Below, in pieces: positions 23,515 through 35,600 of a stretch of DNA of 64,000 bases. Both the position numbers and the translations under genes were made by a program. The DNA comes from Gerris lacustris. Its lineage: Eukaryota > Arthropoda > Insecta > Hemiptera > Gerridae. A model generated the notes under the pieces. It made no database searches, had not been told where the DNA came from, and worked only from the letters and a program-made list of their open reading frames with translations. Position 1 is the stretch's first letter. Every line of letters starts with the position of its first letter. The stretch is taken from positions 41,753,467-41,817,466 of the forward strand of contig OX578284.1 in the NCBI GenBank assembly GCA_951217055.1, written 5' to 3'.

Positions 23515-24370
23515 CAAGCTACACAAAAAGAGCTGATGAGCGACACTAAATTAAATGTAAAGAAAATATAGTAATGCTTTATAGCACTATATACCGCTTT
23601 GGCCGAACTTGTAGAAAAGAAGCACTAACCAAATAAATATTCAAACAAAAGACTATTGATTTTCAGAGGAACTAAATTAATTGATTATAATTAATTTATT
23701 TTGGCTTAACCATTTGACTGCAATAGACACCGATATATATACTTATATTGTTTTAGTAGTTTATAGAGTGGAATTATTTTTTAAAAAGGATAATTTTGTA
23801 TTTTATATTCTACCTTTTTTTTCTGTCTTGAAATGGTTCAGGGAATGAAGCGTAATTGACTGTAGACTGCAGTAATAACCAGCTATAAAAATACCCACTT
23901 ATTTCTTTTAATCATAATCTTATGGGGTAGTAAACGAAATTAAAAAAGAAAAAAAATACGTCGAAATAGAAAAAAAATTATCATCCTAGTTCTTTTTCCA
24001 TTAAAACTCGTAAAAATGGATAAAAGTAGCTTCTTCATTTGATGATGAAAAAAAAAAAAAAAATCCAATGTTTTCTTTCTTCTTTAATCGTGTTGTTGAA
24101 TTCCCAAGAAATAAATTGAGCGTTGAGCGCCACTTAATTAACAATTTATGCAGCTCATGAACATTGGTATAAATGAGATAGAAAAATAAAAAACGAAATG
24201 GTTCTCTTAAATAATAACTACAATGTGTTGTGGATCAGCCTCGTTGAACTTCTCAATGGAATTGGAGTTCTTAAAAGAATGGATATGAGAGCAAAAATCA
24301 CTTTTTTTCAATCTACCTTTTTACGTCATTTTCTTTTCTACTGAATATTATAGTTACAAAGCTACTAGTC
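23515..24370. other. gene-free AT-rich sequence
   Basis: AT-rich with no gene, tRNA or repeat that I can identify. The word CTGATGAGCGACAC near 23533 lacks a hammerhead partner. Confidence 0.6.
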
Positions 24371-24372
24371 GT

Positions 24373-25254
24373 TTTTACTTTCTCATACAGGTAGAGTAGA
24401 ATATAAAGAGTAAGTATTGTAATAGTGCGAAAATTCGATTCTGAGATTTTAATGGATTTACACATTTTGAGGTCCACAGAATCCAAAAACAGTAGTTTTT
24501 CAGAATTGTCTGCGTGTCATCTGTCGTCAGTCAGTACAGACGCATGGAGCCTAAACTTCTTGGTCGATTTCGATGACATTTTGCATACATGTTTCTAATC
24601 AAATCACCGAAATAATTGCTTTTACTACGAAAAAGGACACATAACTACTTTTTTTGTATAGGTCACCAAGAGATATTTGTTTACTCTTTATTTGGGTGAC
24701 GACAACAAAATTAGTATATATATGCCAATAAAATATAAAAACATTTTTATTATCTTTTAAAATATTTAAAAAAATCTTAAATCGTAACTTTGTCATACAA
24801 AAGTACTAAATTACTTGGTCCAGTGTATTCCGTTTATTAGTTGAGGAATCGAACCGGCCTATCCGCGTCTAAAACTATAATTCTCAGGAATTGGTAAATT
24901 GACTATATTTTAGAATTTCATTTAAAAAATCCGTATCGTTTTCGAGAAATAATTTTTTTCCACTTTTTTTCAGTGCCTCTAAGGCAGCTAAAATTCTTTG
25001 GACGATATTGCCTCAGGGGTATGATATTTCTAAACCTGTAGGCCAAATTTCATCAAAATCACCACATTACTTTAGACTTCACCCGTCTTCAAAAACTACA
25101 GACAACGGACAGACTTTTTTTTACAAAAAAAAGTACTTTCACAGACTCATAGGAACCTCAAAACGTGTAGATACATCAAAACCTCAAAATTGAATTTTCG
25201 TGCCATCACAATACTTTCTCTTTATATATACTACATAATATGAGAAAGTAAAAA
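24373..25254. mobile_element. inverted-repeat DNA element of about 880 bp
   Basis: The left end reads TTTTTACTTTCTCATA, then AAAGAGTAAGTATTGTAAT and GTGCGAAAATTCGATTCTGAG. The right end, on the minus strand, reads TTTTACTTTCTCATA, then AAAGAGAAAGTATTGTGAT and GGCACGAAAATTCAATTTTGAG. Similarity between ends extends over roughly 130 bp. The interior includes CGATTTCGATGACATTTTGC and a minus-strand box-B-like GGTTCGATTCC (about 24850). No transposase survives. Partial copies of the end occur at 38092 and 42700, so this is a dispersed family. Confidence 0.75.
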
Positions 25255-25593
25255 TTATATAAAAATAGGGGGCTATTTATCTCAATAACCAAGGCCTCTA
25301 TAATTGCTATCAAGTTAATAGATATTTAATTAAAGTTAAAAAACAAAAATATTAAGTTGTACGTGATCAGAATGAAAACTGTACAAATATACCATTAAAA
25401 TGTTTTCTAAGGAAGTTCACACAGAAAACATAATTATTTAAAAAAAAGAAAATGTTGATCTGATCAAAATTAATTGGTATAACTATCCTTATGTTCAATT
25501 ACATAAAATTATCTTATTATTGCAATAAATATAATACTATGAAAGTTTATAAAAAAAATGATCTTTTATTTTAAAATGGTATTAGATATTCTT

Positions 25594-25595
<2 letters not shown>
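25255..25595. other. gene-free AT-rich sequence
   Basis: Nothing supportable beyond AT-rich DNA. Confidence 0.6.

Positions 25596-25665
<70 letters not shown>
25596..25665. repeat. (TA)n microsatellite, about 70 bp
   Basis: Pure TA tract. Confidence 0.97.
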
Positions 25666-25669
<4 letters not shown>

Positions 25670-25768
25670 TTATAATCATTTTTTACAAAATTTCTTAAAA
25701 AATCAGATGAGAACTTTTAGAAACGTTGAAGGTAATACATAGTTTAAATAATATTTATAACTTTTATA

Positions 25769-26185
25769 GTAGTGCGGAATGTAGCATTTTGAACCCGAGC
25801 GACAGCGAGGGTAGTAAAACCACACGAGCAAAGCAAAATGCAGTTTTAGCATGAGTTGCGTACCGTACTTTATCTAAGATTGTTGGATTTAATAATGAAT
25901 AAAGAAAAAAAAATATAATAAACTTCCTGTATGTAAGTTCGGATTCCTCTTTTGATAAAGGTGACATTAATTCATTAGTTGTATTTTGTGCCGAATTAAT
26001 TATTTCGGGAGGCGTATTATTCTCCTCATTTTCGTCATAATGACATAAATAAATCATTGTTTTTCACTAAAACTCGATATAAACAGTTACTTTAATTAAG
26101 CAAATAGCAAATTAGTTTTGTTAAATGTAAACAAACTCACTAATCGTGCGTTAAAGTGAAGAAGTCTTCATTTTTACCGCACTAG
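25769..26185 (-). mobile_element. possible TIR element with an ORF remnant
   Basis: Bounded by TAGTGCGG at about 25770 and its complement CCGCACTA at about 26178. On the minus strand an ATG at about 26057 opens an acidic segment of roughly 45 residues (M-I-Y-L-C-H-Y-D-E-N-E-E-N-N...L-S-K-E-E-S-E-L-T-Y-R-K-F) before the frame turns into low-complexity, AT-driven codons. This looks like the N-terminus of a transposon protein left after internal deletion. I cannot name the family, and the 8-bp inverted ends are short enough to be chance. Confidence 0.3.
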
Positions 26186-27033
26186 GGCGGAATAAAAGAG
26201 GACTTATGAAACGCGCATGCGCAATGAATACAAGTACGTAAAGAATCACTCTCTATGCATCTAAACAGAGATACAATGTTTATATTTCGTATCAATCGCA
26301 TAGATAAAAATGTTTTTCTCCTGTTACCTTCAGTAAGTTCGCAAGGAATACAACTATTGTTACTGAACAAGGCACATGTGGCACATAATTAAAAAATAAA
26401 TACCAACCCAACTTAAAGAACAATAAAATCAGGTAATTTTAAATTGCTAAAGATATAACCAACAACGAACTAATAATTAAACGTAACACATTCACATAAA
26501 TATGTTAATTTAAGAAAAAGATTAAGCTTATTAAATAAATCATTTATTTAAGTACAGACTGCACTTTTTTTCTAAGAAAATAATTATTTTAACAAAAAAA
26601 AACAACAAAAAAAAAAAAAAAAAAATTAGAAAACATTAACTTACAGATCTCTTTAAAAAACACCCCTCTTTAATTTCAACTTAATCATATCAATATTTTT
26701 TCTTTTAAAAATGAAGCATTATAACCACATCAACTGTATAATTTCACGGACGGATTAGCCAAAAAATCACATATACCAGGGGAAGAAAAAGAAGAATATA
26801 TAATTTAAATAATAAGCTAATAAAAACACTAGTAAAAAAATAAACACACACCATCGTGAAAAAAAATTAATTTTCCAAAAAAACTAACTAAAAAAGAAGT
26901 AATTAACAATAACATTATCTTTTTATGAAACTAATCTAATAATTTTTAATCGGAAAAGTAGCGTTTTAACGTTTCAAAAAAATATACTTAACATCGAGTT
27001 AAAATATTACCTTAAATTACACAGGTTGTTTTG

Positions 27034-27036
<3 letters not shown>
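26186..27036. other. gene-free AT-rich sequence with a small element remnant
   Basis: At about 26326-26350 a GTTACCTTCAGTAAGTTCGC word is a diverged match to the terminal hairpin of the 13.6-kb element. An A20-like run lies near 26608-26626. The rest is AT-rich. Confidence 0.5.

Positions 27037-27085
<49 letters not shown>
27037..27085. repeat. (TA)n microsatellite, about 49 bp
   Basis: Pure TA tract preceded by TTTTGAGG. Confidence 0.97.
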
Positions 27086-27087
<2 letters not shown>

Positions 27088-27364
27088 CACTTGGTTCTTA
27101 ATTAGAGTCTTATTATAGTATGAAGTATCATTTTATATAACCTGTAATAGTCTGAGACTCTATTATTTTGATGGTTCTTCAGACAGGGTCTGCCTTATAG
27201 ATAAACGTATCATTTTGTACCTAATATTTTTTTGACAACCGCAGCCTACGGTAGTATTATTTTTTTTCTCCTTGATTATAGACTTAATCAAACAACTGTT
27301 TTATTTTTTCAATCAATCTCCTTTTTTTTTATTGGATGCTAATTTACATTTTTATTAATCTATA

Positions 27365-27408
27365 GTTAAGATGTATTTATTGATTTCAGATTTTTTTTTT
27401 TAATATAT

Positions 27409-27480
<72 letters not shown>

Positions 27481-28210
27481 TAATTAATTTAGGAAGATTT
27501 GTAAAAGGTTTCTTTTATTCATGTATGCACAATATATTAAAGATTTTTAAGTTAACGCACATACACAGTCATATCTGTATGATGAAGAATTTCCGGACAC
27601 TAGTTTATTAATGAAAAATGTTTATTTAAGTGTCCTCTATCATTTCTAAAAATTGATGTATTCATTGATTTCAGATAATTTTTTACTCATAGATATATAA
27701 ATTAATTAATTTAGGAACATTTGTAAAAGATTTCATTTATTCGTTTATGCACAATATATTAAAGCTTTTTAAGTTAACGCACATACACTCATGTATGTAC
27801 ACATTCAATGCATACTGCCGGGAAAGTGTTGGGGTGATAGCGGATTTATTTAATTTTATCTCGATACTGAAGAATTTCCGGACACTAGTTTATTAATGAA
27901 AAATGTTTATTTAAGTGTCCTCTATCATTTCTAAAAATTGATGTATTCATCGATTTCAGATAATTTTTTACACATAGATATATAAATTTTATTAATTTAG
28001 GAACATTTGTAAAAGATTTCATTTATTCGTTTATGCACAATATATTAAAGCTTTTTAAGTTAACGCACATACACTCATGTATGTACACACTCAATGCATA
28101 CTGCCGGGAAAGTGTTGGGGTGATAGCGGATTTATTTAATTTTATCTCGATACTGAAGAATTTCCGGACACTAGTTTATTAATGAAAAATGTTTTATTTA
28201 AATGTCCTCT
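27365..28210 (+). repeat. 286-bp tandem array, about 3 units
   Basis: Units share AATTTAGGAACATTTGTAAAA, TATGCACAATATATTAAAGC, TTAAGTTAACGCACATACAC, CATACTGCCGGGAAAGTGTTG and GAATTTCCGGACACTAGTTTA. The word AGGAA starts at 27491, 27713 and 27999: the last two units are 286 bp apart, while the first is about 64 bp shorter and lacks the GCCGGGAAAGTGTTG block. The partial first unit carries a large (TA)n expansion where later units have only AGATATATAAATT. The array is cut at TGTCCTCT by the next element. Confidence 0.9.
27410..27477. repeat. (TA)n expansion inside the 286-bp array
   Basis: About 68 bp of TA located exactly where downstream units carry the short AGATATATAAATT word. Confidence 0.95.
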
Positions 28211-28508
28211 AAGCCTTGTCCACACTAGTAGGCATGTTGCGCGATTTTGGTCTCAGAGACATGACTAGCGATTTGTCTAGAGACATATAGGCTAGACAAA
28301 CGGCGTCTACGGTTTCGTTGCTAGACCAAAAATCGCATGTCTATGGTTTTCCATTCTAAATGGTAGACATGGTGCAACGTTAGGTATGTTGCGCAACGTG
28401 TCTACAAGTGTGGACGCTAGACCTAGACAATAGACGGTCTCAGCAGATGTCTATAGACACGTTGCGAGGCATTTCTCGCAACGTGTCTACTGGTGTGGAC
28501 TAGGCTTT
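28211..28508. mobile_element. 298-bp miniature inverted-repeat element
   Basis: The left end AAGCCTTGTCCACACTAGTA and the right end (minus strand) AAAGCCTAGTCCACACCAGT form inverted repeats that continue through GTAG(G/A)CA(T/C)GTTGCG. The interior is itself full of AGACATGTTGCG and GTCTATAGAC words on both strands, so the whole element folds. There is no protein. No clean target duplication is visible: the left flank is TGTCCTCT and the right flank AACGCTTC. The superfamily is therefore undecided. Confidence 0.8.
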
Positions 28509-28554
28509 AACGCTTCAAAAAATTAGGAATAGTTATTCTATGACACCCTGTATA

Positions 28555-29055
28555 TACAAGCATGAGTAGCCGATGCCTCGTTTTAATTGAGGGTCATAGT
28601 ATGAGTATCCTATAATGTTTTGATCCGGCTGTGAAATACAGAGTACGTTTCTTGTGGTTATAATTTAGTGAGTTGGTCTTGAATTAATGATTTATTTCAT
28701 AAGTAATTTTATGAATTGATAGTAATTTGTTTTGGTATATAGTTTGATCTAAGTAAGGTAATAGAGACTTGTAGCTATTGTCTATGTCAGTTGTCAATGT
28801 CTGTGCCTTCTAGTTATTTTCTTTGATTGTTCTGATATGGATGTGTACATGATAGAGTTTTGAGTATATAATTTTAATAGCAGTTTTGTCAGCTAGATGT
28901 TGTCGTCGTAGATTAAGTTGTTGTCCGCAACATTCATTTAAGATTATAGCCATCAGGGTTGATTTTAAATATCCCATACATATTTTTAGGGCTCTGGATT
29001 GAATGCGGTCGAGTTTTGTTGTAAGTACTGTTGGTAATAATTTTGACATTGATAT
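28555..29055 (-). pseudogene. non-LTR retrotransposon fragment, RT/RNase H junction
   Basis: The minus-strand frame at 29049-28810 reads K-L-D-R-I-Q-S-R-A-L-K-I-C-M-G...L-R-R-Q-H-L-A-D-K-T-A, the typical linker between reverse transcriptase and RNase H in Jockey/I/R1-type elements (consensus LDRIQ..ALRICLG...LRR..LA.K, from family knowledge). After a stop at 28810, further minus-strand codons give Y-F-T-A-G-S-K and, in another frame, G-Y-S-Y-Y-D-P-Q-L-K-R-G-I-G-Y. This resembles the RNase H start TDGSK with the catalytic Asp replaced by Ala and a frameshift. The upstream reverse transcriptase is absent. A dead fragment. Confidence 0.7.
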
Positions 29056-29690
29056 TTGAGAGATGCTGTGAGAGTTAATTACTTTTTAAATTTAATTAAT
29101 TCTTAACTCTAAGTTCCTAGTAATTAATTAAGTTCAACGCAATCTCAGTAAAATAAAATATAATTTTAAATATTTTTTTCAGTTACCTGGATTTTATTTA
29201 GTACATAATTTTTTTTAAAAAAAAAAAGAAAAAAACCATATTTATAAATTCCTCTGAATTTTTTCCCACGTTCTTTCAACATAATTGTATTTTAAAACAA
29301 AAATAATTCACTTATTTATAAATTTATTAAAAAAATGGTTTTGGCCTGAAAATTACTTTAAAATAACGTCCATAATTATAATTAAACTTGTGTTGCATTT
29401 TAGTAACTTTAAATTGAGATTTTAATTTGATATTTTTAAAGGGTAGGGCGGTTTCAATTCCCGTCCGGTTGAGTTCTGTTCTTTGAAAGAAGTTGTTAAG
29501 AGACGTTTACAAACCGGGATTCATTTCTTCTCACCTCTTATTTTTAACCATTTCTTGATTATCCCTTTCTTTTACCTTTTAACTGCAACTATTTGATTAA
29601 TTAGTGTGTGTGTAAAAAAAAAAAAAAAAAAAATTAAAAAATATATATATAGATAACAACATAAGGTATTGTTGAAAACGTTGGGATCCG
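29056..29690. other. gene-free AT-rich sequence
   Basis: Includes a possible T-arm-like word CGGTTTCAATTCCCG at about 29450 in a short GC-richer patch, without box A. Also an A19-like run near 29615. Nothing else. Confidence 0.5.
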
Positions 29691-29699
29691 ATTTAATAT

Positions 29700-30065
29700 A
29701 TAGTTTAATTTCATTTTTAAGTTTTAGTTTAATAAGTTTAAATTTTAATTTAAAACCAATTATAATTATTATTTACAAAGGGAGACAGACAGAGAAACAA
29801 GGTACAAAGTACAGGTACTAAATGGGTACTTTATATTATAGCCGATACTTCTCGGTCTAGTTCTAATGTCGTTAATGTTGACTTCTAGACTTGTGGAAAA
29901 CTGAAAGCTTAATTCGGGACTAGGTGTCGTTACTGACAGAGGAAATTGTTCTCCAGTGTAGCTCAGTTGGCGCTATACTGGATATATATATAGAGGCCCG
30001 TGGTTCACGTCCCGGCGCTGGAGTCTATTTTTTCTGTTAGTTTCTATGTCACTGTTAGTTAGTTA
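29700..30065 (+). mobile_element. tRNA-like family copy 3, non-palindromic
   Basis: Shares with the 9.9- and 44.4-kb loci the left terminal block (TTTTAATTTAAAACCAATTATAATTATTATTTACAAAGGGAGACAGACAG), the middle block CTCGGTCTAGTTCTAATGTCGTTAATGTTGACTTC, and the tRNA-like segment. Here the left half is unique sequence (GGTACAAAGTACAGGTAC...) instead of a mirror image, so this may show the ancestral organisation. The right terminal block is more diverged (TCTGTTAGTTTCTATGTC). Confidence 0.75.
29951..30023 (+). pseudogene. tRNA-like sequence, deleted D-arm
   Basis: Box A TAGCTCAGTTGG is a perfect consensus match. The acceptor halves CTCCAGT and GCTGGAG pair over seven positions (one G-T). The D-arm 3' side is shortened (CAGTTGGCGC), the anticodon loop region is replaced by TGGATATATATA, and box B is GGTTCACGTCC. 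Not a functional tRNA. Confidence 0.6.
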
Positions 30066-32060
30066 AACTAAATAAATGTTCTTCTCATCGAATAAATAAT
30101 GTTGGAAACTTCCTAAAATTCCAATTTTAAATTTGACCAAGTTCAAATAAACGCGAGCGTTGCGCGAGAACGTTTATGCGGATAACGCTGTACAACGAAT
30201 TTGGCTCGAACATTAATAAAAGGAATATGAATACCAAATTTCAACTAAATTAGTCAACACTTACTACTCTGTAACACGTGCGTGAACTTTACTGACAGAC
30301 AGACAGTGAGTATATTTTGTAGACTGTAAGAACCTCGATACGCTTGCTTCAATTAATTTAGAAAAACAATTGTCTAACACTAATGCCAATCTCAAGTAAA
30401 TTACCGGGAAATTAATAGTTAAAATAAATGCAAACTAATATAACTCAAGATAAATTCGAGTTGATTCTCTATTAAGTTGCATAATGGGTTCAGAGGTATA
30501 AACCGGACATAACATAAAGCCCCTCCACATACTAATAATAATTATTAATGCGTTACAACGTGCATAACGTTATCCTTGCTAAACACAATAACGTTATAAG
30601 TAAATAAGGTTAAATTTATCTTGGGTTAAAGTTACAGCACCTTTCTCTAACAAAACTAATACGTATTAATTACACGATAGTCATGTTAACACACGAGCAG
30701 TGTATCCGCCTTAACAAGGCACCCCCTAGTTAGTTTAAATTTACAGTTGTTACCCCGAGTCCGAGTTCGAAATTTTAAAACCCCGAGAAAATATTTACTA
30801 ATTATAACCGAGAGTAATATCACATTGTTTAAAGTTAACGTGTTTCGAAAACGATATATTAGTTGTGAGTTTAAAAGTTTTTCCGCTTGTAACTGTTAGA
30901 AATGAAGTGAGTATATTATTTTAATTACTCGGGGCTCCCTAAACGCTTCCCTTCAACCTCGACTTTAATTTTTGGCGTCCATTAATTACTAATTAAGAGT
31001 TTGTACACGGAGGGAGGAAGGGTACTAAGGGGTAGAAAGCCGTTAAAGGCTCAATTAAACCGTTTTCAAAATGGCGGACCTCCCCCCCCCCCCCCCTCTT
31101 TCCACCTACTACTCGGCCTTTAATTACCTGGCAGTGCTAGGCTAGGATAAGGGAGTCCCTGGGTTTAGATAATTGTAAACAGAGTAATAAGTGACTTTAA
31201 ACTCTCTCCAACACCCCTTACTAGTAAACTAGTAACTATTACTAGCAACTTATTACTTCTCTACTCCTTCTACCCCGGCATTACAAGATAGTGTTACTCA
31301 TAGTCCGGTGTAACGAGATCGGGCCGTTCCTATTATTGAAGTTATCCTGTCCGGTAAATGAAACTCGGTTGTATCATGACTACTTTAGGTCATAGGTCAT
31401 TACTGGAATCAATTCCTCCGTGGAATCGAGTATTGCAAGTGGTTCACTAAGTTCCCCAGAGATGATGGACCCGGATTATCAACATTATAAATAGGACTAG
31501 ACCGTAGGTAGATCCCTGGGGTGAACCGCAACTAACTACCTCTTTTAACTTTAAGATTGCATTCATCTGATTTCGCCTTAGAGGCAGAACCAAATCTCCA
31601 CAACTAAATTATAATTAGAATAACTAGACTGCCACTAAATTTAAACTACTTTAACAGGTTGGCAGACTTAGTTCAATGAACAAAACCGGTTAAACTTGAC
31701 ATAATTATAACAAAAGTTTCCGCCGAAAAGTAAAAATAATAGAAACACAGTATTAAATATAAGAAAATAAAAATTAATATCATTAAAGAAGTACAGAGAA
31801 AGAATAATAAAAGTGCATACCTTTCTATTCATGAATTAGAATAAAACCAAGAAAAAACAAAATACATAATAAATATACACTCCTCCACAAAACCGAACAT
31901 TCCATCTCGTTAGCTTATGGATTTAAAGCTTTGAGTTAAAGCAGAGATCAAAGATTCGATTCTCATAGTGGTGGGGTCCATTTTTAGCAGTTCTTATTTC
32001 CTTTTTAATAACAGTTTTGTATTAGATCAATTCACTGAGGATGACTATATTACAAAACAA
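30066..32060. other. gene-free sequence with weak element traces
   Basis: Contains a possible transposon-like phrase near 30230-30345 (ACCAAATTTCAACTAAATTAG, then ACTGACAGACAGACAGTGAG). A C15 run is at 31082-31096, directly after AAAATGGCGGACC. A SINE-head-like pair lies at about 31910-31970: TTAGCTTATGGA and AGATTCGATTCTC. The 31100-31700 part is more GC-balanced without an open frame. Confidence 0.45.
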
Positions 32061-32065
32061 CCTAT

Positions 32066-32647
32066 TTTGTAATAATAATAATAATAATAATAATATCTTT
32101 ATTTTCATAATGTTTTACAAGCCATAAAACTTTAGAATATTGTCAACACTTTTTATAAAAACAATGCTTAAAATATCACTTGGGAATACATAAATTATAA
32201 AATATTAATTAATAATAAAACTAAAATAAATAAATAATAACAATATGAATAGACAAATAATAGTCAATTAAAATATTAAATAAATAATTAAAATAAAACT
32301 AATCCTACTTTAAGTCCATTGCATCGTAATCAATACTCAAAACAATGTCAATTTGCTCTATTGAGAAACTCTTGGTGAGTATAGTAAGGGTTCTCAGAAA
32401 GAAAACCCTTAATATACTTTTTAAAAGCTTTCTCAGGTAGCTCCTGAACACTTCTTTCTAGAGAATTGAAATACTTGATGCCAAGAATGCTGTGACCAAC
32501 CTGTGATTTAGTACCTGTAATCATTATTGAGCCAATTATATTAGACTGATATTTTATAGAACACATCCTGAATAACATAGCATCATCACAGAACTTACGA
32601 TGATAACCAAATACAAATGGAGCCGATTCAAACAACAATTCATCAGT
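32066..32647 (-). pseudogene. LINE 3' end with (TTA)n tail
   Basis: The minus-strand frame from about 32647 to 32348 ends with I-K-Y-F-N-S-L-E-R-S-V-Q-E-L-P-E-K-A-F-K-K-Y-I-K-G-F-L...Y-Y-T-H-Q-E-F-L-N. This matches the usual C-terminus of insect non-LTR reverse transcriptase proteins (Y/FN.LP..I......FK..LK..L....YS..EFL, from family knowledge). It is followed by a 3' untranslated region of about 250 bp with AATAAA at 32103-32098 and a (TTA)n tail of about 29 bp, as in CR1/Jockey-type elements. The 5' side stops after about 98 codons at an in-frame stop. Confidence 0.65.
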
Positions 32648-32649
32648 TC

Positions 32650-35600
32650 AATAACAAAACAGTAGAAACATGTCTAAATTAAAAAACTGATGACGAATGT
32701 GATTTTCAATTAAAAGTGTTAAATGTATTTTACTCTATGTTAATTTACTATTTAGTATTAAATAATTATTATTATGCACTAAGTTTATTCACTATTAAAT
32801 AATAAATAATGAAGTAAATATTTATTATTTCGACAATTTTTAATTTATTTACTTCATTCTCATAATAAATTAAGATGAACTTTGATATTTTAATAATATT
32901 AAAAAATTAAACAAACAGCTTGGACTTTAAAATTTTTAAAACAATAATTAGATACTTTTGAAATAGGTTAAAACTGACTATTAATATTAATTATAACAAA
33001 TTAAAAAAAATAAATAATTGAAATAGTGAATAAATATTATTAATTTTAAAATAAAACAGATTAACAAAAAAAATTTAAAGTTTTTCTATACCGAGGGAAT
33101 ATGGTAATTTAAAACATGCCTACCACAGAACACGTCCACAGCCATCGTATTCCTTTCAATAACATATATAACAATAGGACTAACAAATATTAATATTTAT
33201 TCAACCATTAAGAGAATAACTTATAAAATATCTCAAAATACATCATTTCCCAGCTACTCTACCACGGAAAAATATATATAATATACAAACATATAAATAT
33301 TTTATGTCGAAAAACGAAAGTTGATACATTTATTCCCCTCAAATAATCATCAAATCTCAATTCCAATTCATACTTTTTCCCCCCTAAAAAAACATACGAC
33401 AGATTAGGCAGTGAAAAAAAAGTCTATGCACCAAAAATAACAAAGAAACAAAGAGAATAGTAACAATCTCTTTTTTTTTTACCAGACTCACACCAAGCTT
33501 GGATTTTTTTTGTCTTTTATTTAAGCAAGGAGTGGGGTGAAGACCATTGTTTTTTTGCCTCCAAAAACAAATCTATCTTTTTTTTCTGCGCAATCCTGTT
33601 TTGTTTTTTTCAGTGTGCTTCTTTGTATTTTTGTGTGCTTATGCATGATTTTTTTCTGGTTTTGTTTTAGGGGGGTGTTAACTTATGATTTTTCACACTA
33701 CCACACAATATCAAAAAAAAATGTGTAACACATGAAAACAAACAATTAAAAGAAAAAAAAAACCCAATATGGTAGCGTAGTGTTATAGAAGCTATTGTAA
33801 GGTAGTAGAGGGGGGTAGACGTTCTATCTAGCAAGTATGGGACTCTCAGCACAATACCTACTCCCCCCCTCCCCTCTAAAACCTTTCTCTACCCTACAAA
33901 CAATGGCTATAAACTTTTTTAAAAACACTGGATTTTTTATTTTTTTTAAAAAAAAACAACAAATATGTATCTTCAATGACTTTTTTTCGCATTTGTGAAA
34001 AGAATGTCCCCCATATACTGGAGTGAGGGAAACATCTCAATACAAATAACAAATATATTTGAAAAAAATGCGATTGAAAAGTTATAGATAGAATTTGTTT
34101 CCTCTGTGTTCTTCATCTCATATTCCTCAATCGTCATATTCCTCTCAATCATCACCAATATTCACGAGCATTTATTTTTTTTGTTTACACCTACTATTGC
34201 CATATTATTTTTGCCAAAAACAACCTGCTCTTTTATTTTATTGGCATTACTATTATATTAACATTTATAATATTGTAAAGATTAAAAATTGGCCCTTATT
34301 TAACATTGATAACGTCTTCATTGCGTTTTGCAAAGATATCTCGTACATTTCTCAACAGAAGTGAGGTTAAAAAATATTATTATATTATATAGTAATATTT
34401 ATAAATATATCATCATATTTATTTATACATTTAAATTTTTCAATATTTCGTAAATACTGATATATTTTTTTTTAATAAAATGTTAAAAAAAAGGAGAAAA
34501 AATTCGCAGTACCAGATTAACAAAAAAGAATAAAAAATCAAATCACATACTACAAATACTCGCGCACTACGCAGATACAATAAAAAATTGGATTTTTTTA
34601 AAGGGTGTAAGGGGTAGGGATCCCCAACGAAAAAAATCAGGAAAAAATTGGAGAATAGGATAACCAGCACAGAAAAAACGAGTTGATTGGCAGTTTAATA
34701 TTGCACAAGCAAAAGAGACAATGGTATCCTAGGGGGAGGAGGGGATCCACAATTCTTCATAGTAGCCTCCCCCCCCCCCCCCCACCCCCTATATTTTTTT
34801 ATCAAATTACACTCAGCGCGAAAAAAATGAAAAGGAAAAAATTAACAATTTTTTATACCAATGCTTTAAAAAAATTGAAGGTTTTTTGTTATTTAGGAGG
34901 GTAGGGGGAGAAGGGGGAGGTTAAAAATTAAGGAAAGGGGAGTTAAAACTTCGAGGTCTGTAGAGGGATAGGGTGCGATTGGTAAACATTAAAAAAATGG
35001 TATTAATCATTCGTCGAGAACAATGAAATACACATACACACATACGTCTAGATTAACACACACATGTATGTGTTTTAGTGTAAAAAATACAAACACACAA
35101 AGAATACTTAATCATATGTGAACCTCCCTTTAATTCTACCCCCTTAAACTCTCCCTTGCCCCCCCCCCCCCCCCTTTCCTCATTTCCACAACCGTCTCTA
35201 TATATTTTACTTTTCTGTCACTATATACATACATATATATCACATACTTATATATAAAAAAATCATGTGAGGGCGCTATACCCTTGAGTTGGTCAGAGAC
35301 TAAAAAAAAAACCATTAAAAACCGGTCATGGCTGGACCCCTATATTTAAGGGGAAAGGGTACAATACCATCCCCCCACTCTCTTTCCTCTTAGAATGAAT
35401 TATTCAAAAAAATGGCGCCCAACTTCGATTTTTTAATTTATTTTTTTTTATTTGGCGCAAAAAGAAAAAAGTTGGGAGAGAGGGAGGGGGTATTAAAAAG
35501 AGTTAAAGAGGGGTAGTTCACAAAAAAAAATAGGGGTGGTTTTGGAATGGAAAAAAATAATTAATTATGATCATACACGTGTGTGTTTGATTGTGTATTC

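Noticed and set aside
31066..31125. AAAATGGCGGACC as a start codon or YY1-like site
   Set aside because: The frame runs into a C15 run and stops after about 17 codons with no splice donor of quality.
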